This document shows, piece after piece, positions 33,909 through 46,555 of a stretch of 64,000 bases of DNA (its first letter is position 1; every line of letters starts with the position of its first letter). The stretch comes from Dugong dugon (lineage: Eukaryota; Chordata; Mammalia; Sirenia; Dugongidae): contig CM057463.1 of the NCBI GenBank assembly GCA_030035585.1, positions 138,230,736 to 138,294,735 of the forward strand, given 5' to 3'. The translations under genes and the position numbers were made by a program. Below the pieces are notes generated by a model, which made no database searches, was not told the origin of the DNA, and saw only the letters and a program-made list of their open reading frames with translations.

Positions 33909-36900
33909 ATGACAGCAACAAACTCACATCTTTCAATAATTACACTGTATGTAAATGGACTCAATGCACCCATAAAGAGATGGAGAGTGACAGAATGGAT
34001 AAGAAAACAGGATCCATCAATATGCTGTCTACAAGAGACACACCTTAGAAACAAAGATGTGAATTTATTAAAAGTCAAAAGTTAGAAAAAAATATATCAA
34101 GCTAACAACTACCGAAAAAGAGCAGGAGTGGCAATACTAAGCTCAGATAAAATAGACTTTAAAACAAAATCTACCATCAAAGACAAAGAAGGACACTATA
34201 TAATGATTAAGGGGACAATCCATCATGAAGACATAACCATAATAAACATCTACACACCCAATGACAGGGCTCCAAAATACAAAAAAAAAAAAAAAAAAAA
34301 AACTCTAACAACACTGAAGAGAGAAATTGACAGTTCCACAATAATAGTAGGAGACTTCAACACACCACTCTCAGTAAAGGACAGAACAACTAAGAAGAAA
34401 CTCAGCAAAGATACAGAAGACCTAAAGGGCACAATCAGCCAACTTGACCTCATAGACATATATAGAACACTCCATCCAACCGCTGCAAAGTACACATTCT
34501 TTTCCAATGCACATGGAACGTTCTCCAGAATAGACCACATCTTAGGCCACAGAGCAATCCTCAACAAGATCCAAAACATTGAGATAATTCAAAATACCTT
34601 CTCTGACCACAATGCCATCAAGGTAGAAATTAAGAAAGAGCAAGGAAAAAAAATCAATTATATAGAAAGTAAATAATACTCTGCTTACACATCATTGGGT
34701 AATAGAAGAAATCAGAGAGGGAATCAAAAAATTCCTAGAATCAAATGAGAATGAAAACACATCATACCAAAACCTTTGGGACACAGCAAAGGCAGCCCTC
34801 AGGGGATAATTTATAGCAATAGATGCACATATCAAAAAAGAAGAAATGGACACAATCAAAACATTAACTACACAACACAAACAAATCTAAAGAGAACAGC
34901 AAAAAAAAAAAAAAAAAAAAAAAGCCCACAGCCACTGGAAGAAAGGAAATAATAAAGATCAGAGCACAAATAAATAAAATAGAGAACAGAAAAACAATAG
35001 AAAGCATCAACAAAACCAAAAGTTGGTTCTTTGAAAGAATCAACAAAATCAACAAACCACTGGCCAGACTGACAAAAGAAAAACAGGAGAGGACGCAAAT
35101 AACCCAAATAAGAAATGAAAGGGGCAACATTACAACAGACCCAAAAGAAATAAAAAGGATCATAACAGAATATTATGAAAAACTATACTCCAACAAATTT
35201 GAAAACCTAGAGGAAATGGATAAATTTCTAGAAACATGCTACCTACCCAAACTACAACAAAGTGATGTTGAAAATCTGAACAGACCCATAACAAGAGAAG
35301 AGATTGAAAAGGTAATTAAAAAAAACTCCCAACAAAAAAAAGCCCTGGCTGATAAGGCTTCACTGGAGAATTCTAGAAAAAATTCACAGAAGAGCTTGTA
35401 CCAGTACTACTCAAGCTATTTCAGAGCATAGAAAAGGAAGCAACACTTCCAAATTCATTCTATGAAGCCAGCATAATGCTGATACCAAAATCAGGCAAAG
35501 ACGCCACAAAAGAAGAAAATTACAGACCAATATCTCTCATGAGTATAGATGCAAAAATTCTCAACAAAATTCTAGCCAATAGAATTCAGCACCATATCAA
35601 AAAAATAATACACCATGGCCAAGTAGGATTCATACCAGGTATGCAAGGATGGTTCAACATTAAAAAATCAATCAACATAATCCACCACATAAATAAAAGG
35701 AAAGAAAAGAATCACACGATCATCTCAACTGACGCAGAAAAGGCATTCAACAAAGTCCAACACCGATTCCTGATAAAAACTCTCAATAAAATAGGTATAG
35801 AAAGGAAATTTCTCAACATAATAAAGAGCATCTATGCAAAACCAACGGCCAACATCATTCTTAATGGAGAGAGGCTGAAAACATTCCCCTTGAAAACAGA
35901 AACAAGACAAGGATGCCCTTTATCATCACTCCTATTTAACATTGTGCTGGAAGCTCTAGCTGGAGCAATAAGGCAAGAAAAAGAAATAAAGGGCATCCAA
36001 ATTGGTAATGAAGAAGTTAAACTGTCCCTGTTTGTGGATGATATGATACGATACATAGAAAACCCTAAAGACTCCATGAGAAATCTACTGGAACTAATAG
36101 AAAGATTCAGCAGAGTGGCAGGATACAAGATAAACATACAAAAATCAGTTGGAGTCCTATACACCAATAAGGAGAACAATGAAAAGGAAATCAGGAAAAT
36201 GATACCATTGATAATAGCCCCTAAAAAAATAAAATACTTAGAAATAAATCTAACCAGGGATGTAAAAGACCTATACAAAGAAAACTACAAAACACTACTG
36301 CAAGAAACCCAAAGGGATCTACATAGATGGAAAAACATACCATGCTCATGGTTATGTAGACTCAACATTGTGAAAATGACAATTTTACCCAAAGCAATTT
36401 ACAAATACAATGCAATCCTGATCCAAACACCAACAACATTCTTCAAAGAGATGGAAAAACTAATCATTAACTTTATATGGAAAGGAAAGAAGCCCCGAAG
36501 AAGTAAAGCACTACTGAAGAAGAAGAATAAAGTTGGAGGATTCACACTACCTGACCTCAGAACCTACTATACAGCTACGGTAGTCAAACAGCCTGGTACT
36601 GGTACAATGACAGATACATTGACCAGTGGAACAGAATTCACAACCCAGATGTAAATCCATCCACCTACGGTCACATGATCTTCGACAAGGGCCCAAAGTC
36701 CATCAAATGGGGAAAAGACAGTCTTTTTAACAAATGGTGCTGGCAAAACTGGATATCCATCTGCAAAAAATGAAACAGGACCTATACCTCACACCGTATA
36801 CAAAAGTAATTCAAAATTGATCAAAGACCTAAATATAAAGCCAAAAACTATAAAGTTCACAGAAGAAGAAATAGGACCAACACTACAGGCCCTAATACAC

Positions 36901-37177
36901 GGCATTAATAGGGTACAAACCATAACCATCAACACATAAACTCCAGAAGATAAGCTAGATAACTGGGATCTTCTAAAAATCAAATACCTATGCTCTTCAA
37001 AAGACTTCACAAAAAAAGTAAAAAGAGAACCTACAGACTGGGAAAAAATTCCTGGATAGTACAACTCAGACAAAGGTCTAATCTCCATAATCTACAAGAA
37101 AATCCAACACCTCTAGAACAAAAGGACAAATAATCCTACTAAAAAATGGACAAAGAATACAAACAGACACTTCACCA
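33909..37177 (+). pseudogene. L1 ORF2, broken and 3' truncated
   Basis: The ATG is at 33909. Endonuclease region: G-D-F-N-T-P and S-D-H-N-A-I are intact (frame 34128-34676). The first metal-binding Asn is Tyr (L-Y-V-N-G), codon 59 is TAG (34083), and an A22 run (34281-34302) encodes extra lysines. RT region: one open frame of 392 codons (35476-36654) holds [21 protein letters not shown] and F-V-D-D-M-I. That frame ends through the missing A at ~36587 shared with copy A. The RT core is readable but has no legitimate start and no partner domains. Confidence 0.92.
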
Positions 37178-37431
37178 GTTAGCTATTTCATGTTCCTATT
37201 ATATGCCTAAATGGTTTTACTGTACTAGCTACTAGTGGTATTTAATATTAAAAGAACAACACAACTGCCATAAGATTATATAATAATATTAACGGTTTGT
37301 AACAAATGGGAAATCATAATACCTTTACTGAACTTTTCAACTTTTGAACAGACACTTTTACCTAAAATGCATTTCAAAGAAAATATTTCATTATATTAAG
37401 CATAATTCACTTTATTTAATATATTGAGTAA
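37178..37431. other. Filler between the truncated L1 and RTE
   Basis: About 254 bp of AT-rich sequence matching neither the missing L1 3' end nor the missing RTE segment. It marks a complex breakpoint. Confidence 0.6.
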
Positions 37432-39436
37432 GGACCTTGAGTATATCCCACCTGAATTTAGACATCATCTCAAGAATAGATTGACAAATTTAACACTAAT
37501 GACCAAAGACCAGACGAGTTGTGGGATGACATCAAGGACATCGTACAAGAAGAAAGCAAAAAATCATTAAAAAGACAGGAAAGAAAGAAAAGACAAAACC
37601 GGATGTCAGAAGAGACTTTGAAAGGTGCTCTTGAACATCAAGTAGCTACTGCAAATGGAAGACATGATGAAGTAAAAGAGCAGAATAGAAGATTTCAAAG
37701 GGTGGCTCAAAAAGACACAGTATCATAAGGAAATGTGTAAAGACCAAGAGTTAGAAAACTGAAAGGGAAGAACACGCTCAGCATTTCTCAAGCTGAAAGA
37801 ACTAAAGAAAAAATTAGAGCCTTGAGTTGCAACGTTGGAGGATTCTACGGGGAAAATATTGAATGACGCAGGAAGTGTCAAAAGAAGATGGGAGGAATAC
37901 ACAGAGTCACTGTACCAAAAAGAATTGGTCGACGTCCAACCATTTCAAGAGGTAGCATATGATCAAGAACCAATGGTAAGAAGGAAGAAGTCCAAGCTGC
38001 ACTGAAGACTGGCAAAAAACAAGGCTCCAGGAGTTGACAGAATACCAACTGAGATGTTTCTAAAAACAGATTCAGTGCTGGAGGTGCTCACTTGTCTATG
38101 CCAGGAAATTTGGAAGACAGCTACCTGGCCAACCCACTGGAAAAGATTCAAATCTGTGCCCATTCCAAAGAAAAGTGATCCAACACAATGTGGAAAGTAT
38201 TGAACAATATCACATGCAAGTAAAATTTTGCTGAAGATCATTCAAAAGCGGTTGCAACAGTACATCGACAGGGAACTGCCAGAAATTTAAGCGGGACTCA
38301 GAAGAGGACATAGAATGAGGGATATCACTGCTGATGCCAGATGGATCCTGGCTGAAAGCAGAGAATACCAGAAAGATGTTTAGCTGCATTTTATTGACTC
38401 TGCAAAGGCATTCGACTGTGTGGATCATGACAAATTGTGGATAACGTTGTGAAGAATGGGAATTCCAGAACACTTAATTCTGCTCTTGAGGAACCTATAC
38501 GTAGACCAAAAGGCACTTGTTTGAACAGAATGAGGGGATACTGCATGTGTGTCAGGGTTGTATCCTTTCACCATACTTATTCAATCTGTATGCTGAGCAA
38601 ATAATCTGAGAAGCTGGACTATATGAAGAACAACGTGGCATCAGGGTTGGAGGAAGACTCATTAACAACCTGTGATATGCAAATGACACAACTTTGCTTG
38701 CTGAAAACGAAGATGATTTGAAGCACTTACTGATGAAGATCAAAGACTTCAGCCTTCAGTATGGATTGCACCTCAACATAAGGAAAACAAAAATCCTCAC
38801 AACTGGACCAGTAAGCAACATCATGAAAAACAGAGAAAAGATTGAAGTTGTCAAGGATTTCATCCACAATCAGCACCCATGGAAGCAGCAGTCAAGAAAT
38901 CAAACAACATATTGCATTAGGCGAATCTGCTGCAAAATACCTCTTTTAAAGTGTTAAAAAGCAAAGGTGTCACTTTAAGGACTAAGGTGCACCTGCCCCA
39001 AGCCATGATATTTTCAATTGCCTCATACGCATGTGAAAGTTGAACAACAAATAAGGAAGATTGAAGAATTGATACTTCTGAATTATGGTGTTGGTGAAGA
39101 ATATTGACTATACCACGGACTACCAACAGAATGAACAAATCTGTCTTGGAAGAAGTACAGCCAGAATGCTCCTTAGAAGCAAGGATGGTGAGACTTTGTC
39201 TCATGTGCTTTGGACATGTTATCAGGAGGGATCAGTCCCTGGAGCAAGACATCATGCTTGGTAAAGTAGAGGGTCAGCATAAAAGGGGAAGAGCCTCAGA
39301 GAGATGGATTGACACAGGGCTGCAACAATGGGCTCAAGCATAACAACGATTTTGAGGACGGCTCAGGACCGGGCAGTTTTTTGTTCCATTGTACATACGT
39401 TCGCTATAAATTGGAACCAACTTGACAGTACCTAAA
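37432..39436 (+). mobile_element. RTE (BovB-like) LINE, longest copy, inactive
   Basis: About 2 kb covering the linker, reverse transcriptase and 3' end. RT landmarks are N-K-A-P-G-V-D (~38020), F-I-D-S-A-K-A-F-D (~38390) and a damaged Y-A-D-D box at 38676-38687 that reads Y-A-N-D after a stop codon. Several small deletions occur (for example ~38205). The endonuclease region and the first ~1.1 kb are absent. RTE provides the retrotransposition machinery whose 3' end AfroSINE mimics. This copy is dead. Confidence 0.92.
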
Positions 39437-41394
39437 ACAACAGTTTAATCTCTCTCTCTCTCTAACTGCCTCTAAAACTTTTCTACTATGGATTTTATTA
39501 TCTCTTTAAATGGAAATATCTTTTTACATTTATGTAAGTTTTTCTAAAAGATAAATTTCCTAAGAGGCTTTACAGTTAACAACAATGTTTTATCTATCCT
39601 GTTGGGGGAAAAAATAGTTTTGTTTGGTGAAGTATGGAAGAGAAAGACACTCTCATACACCATTGATGAAGAATGTAAATTGGTAGACCATTTTTGTAGG
39701 ACATTACAGCAACATTCATTAAAATTTTAAATATGCATAACCACGTTCTTATTCTTCTCTTACAGTTTTCAAAACATATATAGACAACCTTTAATTATCC
39801 TTGGGAGACAGAGAATAACAGGGATAATAAAACATTAAAGCCCATTGATAGTCTTTTTATATTTGAGCTTCAGCCCTCTCTTTTATTAAAATTTTGTTAA
39901 ATCTGCTTAGAAATAGAGAAATGACGGATAGCGTGAACCCACTGCTTTCCTCCATCTCTAATTAGCGGACTCGGTAATGATTAGTGAAATGGCTAACCAG
40001 TCAGCAACAGTTAAACAGAGTAGAAACAAAATGTTTTCCTCATCCCCAAACAGAAAGATCAGCCACTGAATAATTAAGGTTTGACTTTGTAGTAGATGTA
40101 AACTATGCCTAACAAATCCCTTCTGCTCAGCCCTTTCATTATATCATGCAAAATGAATAGTATAGCGTCAGTGTTTCCACAAATGTTTCACAGTAGAATA
40201 TATGCTGGCATTTCATTGGGGATTCTAAATGAATTAAATGGTATAAACACAGAGAAGACAAAAAAAAGGTAATTAGAAAGATGCTAAATGGTTGACCCGT
40301 ACTGAAGTCTAACATTTTTTCAGACACCCTTTACATTATCTTTATTCTTATAAAGAATAAATTAACTAAATCAACTACATTCACTGAAGACATTTTACAA
40401 TCGTACAAGCAATGCTAAATGGCATCTTACGTAGAAATAAATCAAAGCCTTTTACCTCAGAAAGTCAAAACCCACAATTTTCTTAATGAGCAGAGCTGCC
40501 TACTGAGTCATTAGAGCTAGTCTTTCTCACTTTGAATCCCTGAAAACATGAAATATTTCCTTCTTTATAACCTAGACACAATTCTCCTCACACATTTACT
40601 AAAATTTTTACTCAAAATATTTTTTACTCTGTATGTGTATGTGTATTTCTCAGGGGAGGTGTGACAATGGCAGTAATGAGTCTAGAAGCTGAGAAAGTAA
40701 AGTTTTCTTACCTTCCAAAATCCACAATCACAGTTGTTTACATTCAAGATTCCAAAAGTTTTATGAAAAGTAATCAGCATTGTCCTTTTTACGTTACTCT
40801 TTAGATCTTTTATGTTTAAATGTAATTATCAATTTGGATAAGACCTATTTTATAAATATCATGGGGTCAATATTCCTTTTTCTCCTTAAGTTATTTATAT
40901 AGTTAAATTTATTATTTTAGTTGTTATTTTAAAATGACACACTTTGCTTTACAGTGTTATGTATTTTAGGAATGTACTTAATAATGTCCAAACAATGAGC
41001 AGCAGCAGGATTACTGACAACATTCAGCATAGACAATGAGGGTCATTTATAGCTTTTAAACACTTGGTTGACTCCTAATTAAATACAGCAGTTTTAAATT
41101 TGACAAATTCATATTTCCTTTGTTAGTCATGGCTTTTTGCTCTACCATATAGAGTTTCATTTTTCTTAGAAATTGTGCATTGCTATATTATCTTTCCTTT
41201 CCTCTTAGCAGACTCAACATAAAAATTCAACAAATATTTAGTGAAAGTCAACTACTCATCTTGTCTAGGGTTAGGGCAAATTTGGTATAGCTTGGCTCCG
41301 GAAACTCCATTGTAAAATGGAAGTCTGTTAAGGAAACAGTATGCTCAAATTGGTGGTACAGTATTATCACTGGATTATTAATGACTCATTAAAG
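39437..41394. other. Non-repetitive AT-rich DNA, short (TC)n
   Basis: A TC microsatellite lies at ~39450-39465. Otherwise ~1.9 kb with no recognised gene or repeat. Confidence 0.5.
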
Positions 41395-42275
41395 AACATG
41401 GCACTAAGAGACCACAGAAAGTCAGCACAACTTGACCAAAGCAAAGGCATGGAAGTTTTCTAGACACATCTAGACACCTTGAAGGACTAAGCTGCTGGGG
41501 CTGGGGGCTGGGGACCATAGTGTCAGGGGACATCTAAATCAATTGGCATAACATAATTCATAAATAAAATATTCTACATCCCACTTTGGAGAGTAGCGTC
41601 TGGGGTCTTAAAAGCTTGCGAGTGGCCATCTAAGGTACATCTATTGGTCCCATCCAGTCCAGACCAAGGAAAATGAAGAAAACCAAGACACAAGGAAAAT
41701 ATTAGCCCAAAGGACTAAAGGACCACATGAACCAGAGACTCTACCAGCCTAAGTCCAGAACTAGATGGTGCCCAGCTGCCTCCACCGACCACTCTGACAG
41801 GGATCACAACAGACAGTCCCGGCCACAATGGGAGAAAAATGTAGAACAGAATTCAAATTCAGGAAAAAAGACTAGACTTACTGGTCTGACAGAGACTGGA
41901 GGAACCCCTGAGACTAAGGCCCCCAGACATTCTGCTAACTCAGAACTGAAATGACTCCCGAAGTCCACTTCTCAGCCAAAGATTAGACAGGCCTACAAAA
42001 CAAACAGTAACACACGTGAGGAACATGCTTCTTAGTTCAATCAAGTACATGAGACCAAATGGACAACTTCTGCCCAAAAGCAAGACTAGAAGACAGGAAG
42101 GGACAGAAACAGGACAAATGGACACAAGGAACCCCAGGTGGAAAAGGGGAGCATGCTGTCACATTGTGGGGATTGCAACCAATGTCTCAGAACAATATGT
42201 GTATGAATTTTTGGATGAAAAATTAACTTGAGCTGTAAACTATCACCTAAAGCAAAATAAGAAAAGGCATAGAAA
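41395..42275 (+). mobile_element. L1 3' UTR fragment
   Basis: Aligns with copy A ~10290-11040 ('gtctggggtcttaaaagctt', 'gatggtgcccagctgcct', 'ggggattgcaaccaatgtc'). It has only one terminal unit and is diverged from copy A by more than copy B is, suggesting an older subfamily. The frames at 41727-41954 and 42016-42231 are UTR translations, not genes. Confidence 0.88.
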
Positions 42276-42379
42276 AATGTATTATAAATATCTAACAATT
42301 GCAAACATTTGTTTTAAACCAGTAAAATCGGGCTTTAAACTATGGAATTATACATATGACTGCTGGAAGGGACTTTTTA

Positions 42380-42535
42380 AAATTATATAATTTTATCCCC
42401 TTATTTTACACATGAGAAAACTGAGGTATAAAATAGTTAAATGATTCTTTCCAAAGTCAGACAACTGTAGCAAAAATGGGGCTAGCAACCAAGATACAAA
42501 ACTCTAATGCTCATTTTAATGCAACATACTGCCTC
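42380..42535 (-). mobile_element. MIR
   Basis: 'cacatgagaaaactgaggta' and 'ccaaagtcagacaactg' mark antisense MIR. Confidence 0.7.
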
Positions 42536-42844
42536 CCTAATATGAGTGGTGTATATTTGTATCCTCAGAATCCATTAGCCTCAAATAAAAAAGTAGAAGA
42601 CTAAATAAACAAATAGACACTATTATAAAAATAGTGTTTAAAACATGATTATCAAAACATTTATCTGATCGACTATAATATGTTTATAAAGTATGTTAGG
42701 TAGTAATGACTTGATTACCATCATCCTAAAATTTAAAACTATGAAATTTTCCTCTCTTAGAAAGCTTCTAGGGGCAAAGAGTACCAAACTTTTCAGTCAG
42801 TCATTTTTTTCAAAACAATAGCCTTTGCAACATTTTGAGTTGTC

Positions 42845-43000
42845 ACAAATATCTATTGAGCATCTTCTATTTTCTATTGAGCTCAATAATATCTATTTAG
42901 CATCTTGAGCGGTGGTTCTAGGCAGAACTGTTCTAAGCAGTGGGATACAGTGGTTAAAGGAGATAGAGTTCCTGTTCTTAAGGAGCTTACCTTTTAACGT
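42845..43000 (-). mobile_element. L2 3' end fragment
   Basis: 'ctattgagcatcttct', 'actgttctaagcagtgggat' and 'ttcttaaggagcttacc' follow antisense L2. The region includes a ~40-bp local duplication of 'atctattgagcatctt'. Confidence 0.65.
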
Positions 43001-43139
43001 GTAATGTTATTTACTCTGTTTTGTCCTCCTTTTCCTCATGTGTGAAATGAGGAAGTTGTAATTAATTATCTGCAAGGTCCTGAAACTTGTTTAATTCTGG
43101 CCCTAGTTGTATGATACGATTCTCTTGCTCATCTTCATT

Positions 43140-43260
43140 TCCTAGTTCAACCAACAGTGATCGAGAAGTTAATACTAGGCATTGAGAGATACAACGATGA
43201 ATATGAGTGGGTTCCTACCTTCAAGGTGTTTTCTATCTAGTTTAGTAGGAGGAGGCAGGA
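43140..43260 (-). mobile_element. L2-like fragment
   Basis: 'aatactaggcattgagagat' and 'tcctaccttcaaggtgtttt' resemble antisense L2. Confidence 0.5.
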
Positions 43261-43679
43261 GCATAAAAACAGATGCATTCAGCTTTTAGGTAGACAATTG
43301 TTTCCTAATCTCTTCTAGGCCAGTCCAAAAATTAACTTCTCTTTTTCCTTTTTGCTTTTCAGAATCTAAACCCCAATTACCATGCCTTTCTTATGCAGAA
43401 CAGTTTAGAATCATTCAGCTTCTCAAAACTAAGCCCCAGGGAACCCACAAATCCTAGAGATCTAATCTTATAAGGGATCTCATATCACCTGTTAAGGCAA
43501 ATAAGATTTTCTTAATATTGTTCTACATAAAACGAATGACAGCAATAGAGTGTAGGAAGAGTTAAGTGAAAAATAAAGGCATAAACAACACGCTGTGAAA
43601 ATGTAGAGGAGAAAATGTGAAATACTAACTGGGAGTTAAGGAAAGATAGGTAGAGATGGTGGCATAGCTTGAAGAGCTG
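43261..43679. other. Non-repetitive DNA
   Basis: No gene or repeat is recognised. Confidence 0.4.
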
Positions 43680-43790
43680 TAAACTTGCTGAAAGCAGGCA
43701 TCTTATTTTATCTTTACCTCCCTGAAACCTCAATGAGTGTCTGGTACATTACATATACTCAAGAACGTCTGGATGAATAAAAGAACTTTA
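43680..43790 (+). mobile_element. L2 3' end fragment
   Basis: 'gaaagcaggcatcttatttt', 'aatgagtgtctggtacatta' and 'gtctggatgaataa' give the sense L2 3' end. Confidence 0.6.
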
Positions 43791-43798
43791 AGATATCA

Positions 43799-44012
43799 AT
43801 TGAGTTTCTGGGTAGTGCAAACAGTTAATGCGCTGTCTGCTAACCAAAATGCTGGTGGTTCAAGTCCACCCAGAGGCACCTCAGAAGAAAGGCCTGGTGA
43901 TCTACTTCTGGAAAATCGGCCATAAAAATTTCTATAGAGCACAGTTGTACTCTGACACACATGGGGTCATATGAGTCAGAGCTGACTTGATGGCAACTGG
44001 TTTCTGGTTTTA
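43799..44012 (+). mobile_element. AfroSINE, 'gagcacag/gacacacatgg' subtype
   Basis: The head and B box ('ggttcaagtcc') are followed by 'gcctggtgatctacttctgg' and the alternative pre-tail segment, then 'gatggcaactggtttc'. Confidence 0.9.
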
Positions 44013-44179
44013 AGATATCAGTAGGTGGAAAGGTGGAGAAAGAACATCCTAGGCAAAAGTTTCAGCCTGGAAAATAGCAGTCTTTTACACATGGCATGTT
44101 TGGAAGCAGTGAATAATCTAGTCTGCTTTTAGTATGGAGGGATTTAGTAGATCAGGCTAGAAAGAGAAGCCCAGACATC

Positions 44180-44290
44180 TGTATTGTAAGCTCTTAGAGG
44201 GTAGGGAAAGACGGCCCCCAGCCCCAACCTAGTGCGGAGTTTAACATATGGCAGACACTTTAGAAAATTATTGAGTCAATGAGTGAAGAT
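44180..44290 (+). mobile_element. L2 3' end fragment
   Basis: 'attgtaagctcttagagggt' and 'agacactttagaaaattatt' match sense L2 3' UTR order. Confidence 0.6.
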
Positions 44291-45949
44291 TATGGGACAG
44301 CAACTTCTGTATCTGGTAGTATGTGACACCATAAACTTAAAACCTTTTTACTACAAAACTTTAAGTCATTCTGGATAAAATATGGTAAATACCCTTTTAA
44401 ATGCACCTGGTTTTTGTTGTTGTTAGCTGCCAACTCATGGCAACCCATTCATAGATGAGCTCAAAAGAATATAAAAAAGTCTCCAAGAATCAAAAATTAA
44501 AGAAGAGATTGCAAGCTGGATGGGTAAACACATGGATTTTTGGAAGTGCTGCCCTGAAGTCTTTGCTGGGTTCAGTAATTAAAGGGCTTGGGTTTCAACA
44601 TCCAAATGGGGTCATAAGACAAGATCTTGGGCAGGTGGTTCAATTCCTGCCCAAAGCTAGGGTTAAGCCTCAGTAAAAGGTAAATTAGAGAAAGTTATCC
44701 TGTCAGCTCAGAAAGAACAAAACCTACCCTGGGAATTCATAAGAACTCATGAAAAGGAAAGTATTTTAGAATGAGAAAAGAGAATTTCTATTTATTTGAC
44801 CTGTGACAGTGAGCAGCTATTGTTGTAATTGTTCGAATGAACAATTGTGACTAGGTCCTTTAGTAAGATAACTTGCTAATCATCAACTTTGGGGCAATAG
44901 CTTTATAGCAAAGCAAGACCTGTGCGTGTACGTGAGTGTGTGGTATGATGGCATTGGGGAGGTGGGAACCGTCTGGAAAGGGAGGACTACAGTGGAAAAA
45001 AGAAAGAGAAAAGAGAGACAATAGAAGTGTGTAAGGGCATTGGTGTATTAACCGTACACTGCTTGATGAGGCATAAAGCAAAGGCTTCAGCTGTCAGGCA
45101 GGTTAATGTTGATGATCTCTATTGTTTCCAACTTCATTTGTAGTTCCTTTTATAAATCAACAAAACAAAAACAAAACTAGTTATTCCTGTTATTGTGTAT
45201 TTAAATTCATTACTCTGCTTTGGAGGTCCAGTTAACAAGAATGAACACAGCTGTGGATTTTAATAAACATTTGTTTAAAGTCTATTCTATTCCTCTCCTT
45301 CATTTCACTCTGTCTGAGAACTTCTGTCAAGCTTTGTGACAAATGTGTTTTTACACCTAAGAGTTGCTGGAGAATAAAGGCAGATTAGGTTTGACCCTGG
45401 TCATCTCCTTACTTTATTTTTTTTTGGTAGCCTTTTCTCTCTAGAAAAGATTAAAAAATTAATCTTTGACTTGTTGACAATTCTTACTTTTTAAAGGTTT
45501 GAATTACATGTGATTCACCGTCAAAGAATAATTTTTATGGTGTGGTAGTTTTAATTTACTTATTAAGAGGATAGCAAATTAAGTCTGTTTTAAATGAAAA
45601 ACATACTCATGACTTTCCATAAAGGTCCGGGCAACCACATTCGAAAATCATTAGCAATGCTACTTGGCTTAAAGATCTTAGTCTCCTTCATCTTTTTTTT
45701 TTTTTTTAAGGCAAAACACTTTAATTTACTTGGAAAGAAAAAAGACACTTATTTTTTTCTGCAGGCTTTGAGATTCATATTTATTTCCTGTACAGACTTA
45801 ACCAAAGATTTGACATATTTGATTTTTTGAAGGAATAATAAAAAACATGACACCTGTATGTTCTTTAACTTAGGCTTATTTAGAGAATTTTCAATATTTT
45901 GTTATATATGATTTCTATTCTATCAAATCTGAAAACAAAGAATGTCATT
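44291..45949. other. Non-repetitive DNA with a ~35-bp RTE/SINE tail remnant
   Basis: The remnant is at ~44415-44450. A 7-bp arm inverted repeat around 44828-44845 ('attgttc'/'gaacaat') is too short to interpret. No gene is recognised. Confidence 0.45.
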
Positions 45950-46170
45950 ATTTATTCACTCAGTATTCATCCATACAAATAAGATACATTCATTGAACAT
46001 CTACCATGTGCCAGGCAGTGAATAAAGCAGAGAATAAAAGAAATGACCTATTCTCCTGGTGCTTATAGTCTAGTGAAGAATGGAATGAAATAAATATAAA
46101 AATATAAACTAGGTGGTGATGAATGTTATGAAGAAAATTAAAGCAGAGCAAGGGAAGAGCAAGCAAAAGA
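45950..46170 (-). mobile_element. L2 fragment
   Basis: 'cattgaacatctaccatgtg', 'ccaggcagtg', 'ctggtgcttatagtctagtg' follow antisense L2. Confidence 0.75.
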
Positions 46171-46555
46171 GGTTACTATCCTATTTTATTTATCTTGCTC
46201 AAGATTTTCAGTTATGGCTTATAACCTTGTTTTGGAGATCAACATAATTTAACGGTCATGGAATAATTTCCAACGCCCAAGTCCTTCAGAGAATCTAACA
46301 TATCTGATACCTAATGCACAAGCACACACACGTCTGTTAGAAAAGACAGTATTCATATTTGACATGTTGATGAGTTATATATCTAAGCACAATGTTATTC
46401 GGCAATATGTGAGTTTGAAATACGAAGCTGAACAAATGTTTTACTGTTTGAGATACTGGAAGTCCTTTACTGATAAGCAAATTTCATTCCTAAAAATTTA
46501 TTTGTAGTTAAGTATTTGGGATTTCTGTTTTCGTTTTTTTCAATTGTACTTTTTT
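46171..46555. other. Non-repetitive DNA
   Basis: No gene or repeat is recognised. Confidence 0.4.

Larger units (their letters stand above)
30825..37177 (+). mobile_element. L1 LINE copy B, 3' truncated
   Basis: Starts with the same 5' end as copy A ('gacttctggcaaaatggagc') and runs through the 5' UTR, ORF1 and most of ORF2. It stops at 'cacttcacca' (37177), equivalent to copy A ~9567. About 1.8 kb of the 3' end, including the rest of ORF2, the 3' UTR and the A-tail, is missing. Because L1 insertion starts from the 3' end, loss of the 3' end must follow from a later deletion or rearrangement. Confidence 0.93.

Noticed and set aside
35476-36654. 392-codon reverse transcriptase frame as a possible domesticated gene
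   Set aside because: It is embedded in a dead L1, has no own start context, and ends through a frameshift shared with copy A. It has no endonuclease or C-terminal partner.
44828-44845. Inverted repeat 'attgttc'/'gaacaat'
   Set aside because: Seven-base arms in AT-rich DNA are expected by chance.
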